Shown: in pieces, positions 60,307-64,000 of the stretch | Layout: every line of letters starts with the position of its first letter | Numbering within the stretch: position 1 is the first letter of the stretch | The notes under the pieces: model-generated | Database searches by the model: none | The model's input: the letters and a program-made list of their open reading frames with translations, nothing else | Told to the model about the DNA's origin: nothing | Made by a program: the position numbers and the translations under genes | NCBI RefSeq assembly: GCF_005239225.2 | Contig: NC_133287.1 | Location: 10,211,493 to 10,275,492 of the forward strand | DNA: 64,000 nt | Reading direction: 5' to 3' | Origin: Populus alba | Taxonomy: Eukaryota; Streptophyta; Magnoliopsida; Malpighiales; Salicaceae

Positions 60307-60381
60307 GTTTTTTATAGCAATATATTCTTGTACTTGATAAAAATTTGAAGGATGCAAATAAAATAATATCCTACAAGTCTA

Positions 60382-60390
60382 ATTTATAGG
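60382..60390 (-). promoter_or_regulatory. TATA box of ECA1-like copy B
   Basis: CCTATAAAT on the minus strand, 76 bases before the ATG, as in copy A. Confidence 0.6.
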
Positions 60391-60843
60391 TAAGAAAATA
60401 CTTCGAAACATTTTATTAATTTGATAGCATTGATTAATATTGTGTATGTTAAGAGTACATGAAATCCATTCAAGAAGTTAGTTCTTGTTAAAAAAGAGTG
60501 TTCAAGAGGTTTTAGCATTCAAGTATAATTAAGTAATTATGAGTTACATTTATATAGGAAGACTAATTCTAAGAAAAAGATTAATAAATTTAAAAAATTG
60601 CTCAATAACTTCACTACGTTGTAATAACATAATCCAATTAGAGTGTTTACAAATTTGTTAAAATTTGAAAACATTCTAACATCCATTGCAAGCTAATTGA
60701 ATGGTTTATAAATATAGAGATAACAAACAGATTCTAGTTATGTTAATATTATTATGTAACTCTTGTTTTTAATATGAACTTAATGCATGCATTTATCTCA
60801 CCTTAATTGTAACTCTTACTAGTAATAAAATGCTACAACACAC

Positions 60844-60850
60844 TATAAAA
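60844..60850 (+). promoter_or_regulatory. TATA box of BAHD copy B
   Basis: TATAAAA, 63 bases before the ATG at 60907, as in copy A. Confidence 0.75.
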
Positions 60851-60906
60851 GATTGTGAAAATTTTTTGGAGTTCTCAACTGATCACGTCTAGCTTCTATA
60901 TATTTC

Positions 60907-62337
60907 ATGGCTCCTCAAGATTCTGTTAAAATACTAGAGGTCTGCCAAGTTGCCCCGGCCTGCAACTCACCCGAGTCAGTCACCAACTTCTCTCTCCCTC
61001 TCACTTTCCTAGACATTGCTTGGTTCAAATTTCCTCCAGCTCAGCAAATTATATTTTATGAGCTCACCGAGTCAAGTCCTACCTTCTTCAATTTAGTAAT
61101 CCTCCCCAGGCTAAAAAAATCACTCTCCCAAGCACTATTCCATTTTCTCCCACTTGCTGGCCACCTAGTGTGGCCAGAAAACTCCCAAAAACCCATCCTC
61201 TTATACACTCTAAATGATGCAATTTCACTCACCATAGCCGAGTCAAATGCAGACCTCAGTCATCTCTCAGGGAATGAAACTCGGCAGGCAATCGAATCGT
61301 TTCCATATATCCCTGAGCTACCAACATCTGACACTAAAGCTTCAGTGATCGCTTTGCAAATAACATTGTTTCCTAACAAAGGGTTTTCTATTAGCATCGT
61401 TTGTCATCATGGAATTCTTGATGGGAAATCTGCTACAACTTTCATCAAGGCATGGGCCTATATATGCAAACACCTAGAAAATGATCAACAACCTTCGTTA
61501 CCTAGTGAGCTAACCCCATTTTTGGACAGGGGAGTTATCAAGGATGCACATGGACTTGAAATGATCTTCTTGAACCAATGGTTAGCACTGACCAGGTCGG
61601 ATATAAAGTCCGACTCTCGAAGCTTGAAGTTGGTGTCAAACATGGCAGTGTCACCTGACGTAGTTCGAGCCACATTTCAGTTGACTCGTGAAGACATAGA
61701 GATCTTAAGGGAAACAATATCGTCCCAGTTGGAAAAGGTCCATAAAGAAGAGCTAAAACCAACAAAACAACTGGACTACATGTCAACTTTTGTACTTACA
61801 TGTGCTTATACAGTAGTTTGCATGGTGAAAGCCAGAGGAGGGGATAGTAATAGAAAGATTTACTTTATATTCTCAGCAGATTGTAGGGGCAGATTAGACC
61901 CTCCGATTCCACAAAATTATATTGGTAACTGTATTAGCAGCCAACACATTGTTATCAAGGCAGGAGTTTCCATGGAGGAATGCGGGGTTGCAATGATAGC
62001 AGAGAGGATTAGTGGCATGATAAAAGGGCTAGAGAAGGGACTTTTTGAAGGAGCTAAGGAGAGACTACTTGAACTGGCTTCTATAGAACCGGGTGCAGAA
62101 ATCATTGGGGTTACTGGATCCTCCCGATTTGAGGATTACAGCTGGGATTTTGGATGGGGAAGACCCAACAAAGTGGAGTTTACAGGAAATGCTAGGGGAG
62201 GAGTTATTTCTTTGGCAAGGAGTAGAGAGGGAAATGGTGGTGTTGAGATTGGTTTGGCCTTGAAGAGGCATGAAATGGAAAATTTAGTTTCGTTCTTTGT
62301 TAACGACCTCAAAAATTTTGCACAAATCTCAAAATAG
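60907..62337 (+). CDS. BAHD acyltransferase, phenolic-glycoside malonyltransferase-like (copy B)
   Basis: The frame encodes 476 residues with HHGILDGKS (His168, Asp172), NYIGNCIS and DFGWGRP (from 414) intact, so it is expected to be as active as copy A. I count six substitutions from copy A over 1,431 bases: V9I, L12V, N314S and T406S, plus two silent changes. None lies in a catalytic motif. The promoter with TATA at 60844 is also duplicated, so the event doubled the dose of a complete gene. Malonyl-CoA use and a phenolic-glycoside acceptor are inferred from the clade. Confidence 0.93.
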   Translation: MAPQDSVKILEVCQVAPACNSPESVTNFSLPLTFLDIAWFKFPPAQQIIFYELTESSPTFFNLVILPRLKKSLSQALFHFLPLAGHLVWPENSQKPILLYTLNDAISLTIAESNADLSHLSGNETRQAIESFPYIPELPTSDTKASVIALQITLFPNKGFSISIVCHHGILDGKSATTFIKAWAYICKHLENDQQPSLPSELTPFLDRGVIKDAHGLEMIFLNQWLALTRSDIKSDSRSLKLVSNMAVSPDVVRATFQLTREDIEILRETISSQLEKVHKEELKPTKQLDYMSTFVLTCAYTVVCMVKARGGDSNRKIYFIFSADCRGRLDPPIPQNYIGNCISSQHIVIKAGVSMEECGVAMIAERISGMIKGLEKGLFEGAKERLLELASIEPGAEIIGVTGSSRFEDYSWDFGWGRPNKVEFTGNARGGVISLARSREGNGGVEIGLALKRHEMENLVSFFVNDLKNFAQISK

Positions 62338-63987
62338 TTCTTCAAATTATGATTCAATTCTCAATAAAGCTTCAAAGATTTTCTCACTGGGCGTCGACAG
62401 ATTCAGTAAGTCAAATTTCAGTCCCTAATCTGTTGCAAGAGTTTGATTATGTATTTTCTTATGATTATTTTTTTTCAAAAAACTGAGGGAGTATAATAAA
62501 AAGTGGATCTCTGAGGTCTTAATTTATTGTGCAAATGAATGTAATGTAACTTGTTTGTGTAAAGTTACAACAACCTTGAGGCATTTTAGTCGAATAATGC
62601 TATAAAGTTTTGCGCTCTTAATCATAATTCAGGCTCTGCTTTCCTTGCCACAGACCCATGCCATGATGGTTAGCTTAATCATAATGTAGTGGCCATATCT
62701 GGCCATGTTCCAGCATCTGTAGCCAGATAGGTTTATCATCCAATAGCAGGTGCTACTCTATAGCTCTTCGTAATGCTTTCTTAAAACCTTAGAGTAACTC
62801 ATGTAGAAAATATATTTTTTTAGATAAATATTTTAAAATACCCACATATGATGATATGGTTAAATATAATGTATTGGGCTAGAGGAACTCCAACCAGGTT
62901 ATATATATTTTAATAATATAGAAGTATAATTACTGTTCAAAATATTATTTTGTTTTATTTAATATAAATATCAATACATAATCAATGCTATAATTATTTT
63001 TTTCAAATTATAAAGTAACTTAACAAATAATAATTATAAAAGCATTAATTGTTTTACCCTGTGAAAATGGATGTACAAAAATACATTTGTAAATATAGAA
63101 GTATTAACAACTTGTAAAAGTTTTACCTCTATCAACATGCAAGAAGACTTCGAAGAGAACTCGGCATTAAATGAAAGTCCTCAAGTAATTCTATTTTTAT
63201 TATTTTTTTAAGGCAGTGTTTGGTTATAATTTTAGGATAAAAATGATAAAGGTAACATAAAAAAAAATATATTTAGTTGAAGCAATATAATAACTCTTGA
63301 ACTTTCAAGAACTTTATCCTCATTTCCAATATATAATCAAGTATATAAAAATCTTGATAAATTCCTTTTTTTTTTTCTTCTTGTAATTCGATTCAAATTT
63401 CATAACCTAAAATAATATGGTTATACTCCTTTAAGGTTTGTTAAATCTTTATCGCAGAATCTCTTCTAAAAAAGAACATTCCCAAGTGTCAACATATGCA
63501 ACCAAACACATATCAATACTCAATTCTTGATCCAACCATATGAGATTATATCTCATCAACAAAATTTCATCTCAACCATAATTTTCATCACCATTCAAGC
63601 ATAATCACAAATGTTGTTTTAGCAACAAAAGCATTTGCAAATGAAATTAGAAAAATGACTTTTACACCTTAGAAATTGTAAGCATTAAAATTAATAAAAC
63701 TTAAGTTAACTTTTACATATGTACTAAAACAAACATTGAGATTCCATTATATGAAAATATAAATTCTATTATTTACAATAATAATAAAAAAAAGATATCA
63801 CAATATTCATAATCACTATCAAGAATTACTAAAGGAATCATAATAATAGGTTATTGCTCCTAGCATATCTGAGATGTTCCTAAGACAAACAATTAACATT
63901 TCAATGCTTTCAAATATTAACACAACATTAGGACATACTATCAATAATTATTTTATTTTATAAAAAAAGTTAATCTACAAAATACTT
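62338..63987. other. 3' spacer behind BAHD copy B
   Basis: Counterpart of 44820-46463; AT-rich with no gene supported. The last 13 bases of the window (63988-64000) lie outside the duplication. Confidence 0.6.
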
Positions 63988-64000
63988 CAACACAACAAGT

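Larger units (their letters stand above)
46488..63987. repeat. Tandem segmental duplication, unit B
   Basis: Second copy of 28964-46465 in direct orientation. It starts within the 6PGDH coding region and ends at AAAATACTT; after 63987 the sequence (CAACACAACAAGT) is new and is presumably the original right flank. Confidence 0.96.

Noticed and set aside
28964..63987. Whole duplication as a haplotype contig misplaced in tandem
   Set aside because: Both borders are exact, the junction has filler copied from nearby, and unit B starts in mid-gene and ends in new sequence; a misplaced haplotype would be expected to carry the full gene. Read depth was not available, so some doubt remains.
1..64000. 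tRNA, rRNA, CRISPR or bacterial operon signals
   Set aside because: No tRNA-like box pair, rRNA or spaced palindromic repeats were found by eye; the window is eukaryotic nuclear DNA.

Overview
This is plant nuclear DNA: AT-rich, with long homopolymers, plant TATA boxes, a 5'-UTR intron, CACTA, hAT and copia transposon remains, and plant-only families (GLUTAMINE DUMPER, SOB FIVE-LIKE, BAHD acyltransferase, prolamin-like ECA1). The gene set and the repeat families look like poplar (Populus, Salicaceae). That placement is inference, not a database match. I see no prokaryotic or viral genome and no novel multi-gene system. The notable content is genome-evolution structure.

Layout. 0-9.4 kb: two plus-strand GLUTAMINE DUMPER-like genes, separated by a complete 1.54-kb CACTA element (2060-3600), a probable LINE 3' end, and a decayed ECA1-like pseudogene with two (AT)n microsatellites. 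9.4-16 kb: repeat-rich spacer with a diverged ~160-bp repeat array. 16.17-16.56 kb: a SOB FIVE-LIKE (SOFL) gene. 18.6-31 kb: a minus-strand tandem array of 6-phosphogluconate dehydrogenase (6PGDH) genes. It holds a 3'-end relic, a full copy with altered conserved residues and a predicted 5'-UTR intron grown to 6.7 kb by repeats and a hAT element, and a canonical full copy with a 0.83-kb 5'-UTR intron.

28,964-63,987: a direct tandem duplication of about 17.5 kb. Each unit carries the 5' part of 6PGDH with its 5' UTR, about 11 kb of AT-rich spacer with a MITE, a degenerate copia retrotransposon with a nested insertion, and a divergent gene pair: a prolamin-like ECA1-type secreted cysteine-rich protein (minus) and a BAHD malonyltransferase-like enzyme (plus). 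The junction (46,464-46,488) is made of two short patches copied from the adjacent 6PGDH gene, which suggests serial template switching. It leaves a third, C-terminally truncated 6PGDH reading frame.

The two units are almost free of substitutions for their first ~13.4 kb. They then diverge abruptly, with a peak in the ECA1-like gene (13 substitutions in 384 coding bases, 10 of them amino-acid changing). The genes here do not form one pathway. 6PGDH supplies NADPH in the oxidative pentose phosphate pathway, the BAHD enzymes probably acylate phenolic glycosides, GLUTAMINE DUMPER proteins affect amino-acid export, and SOFL proteins affect cytokinin-related growth.
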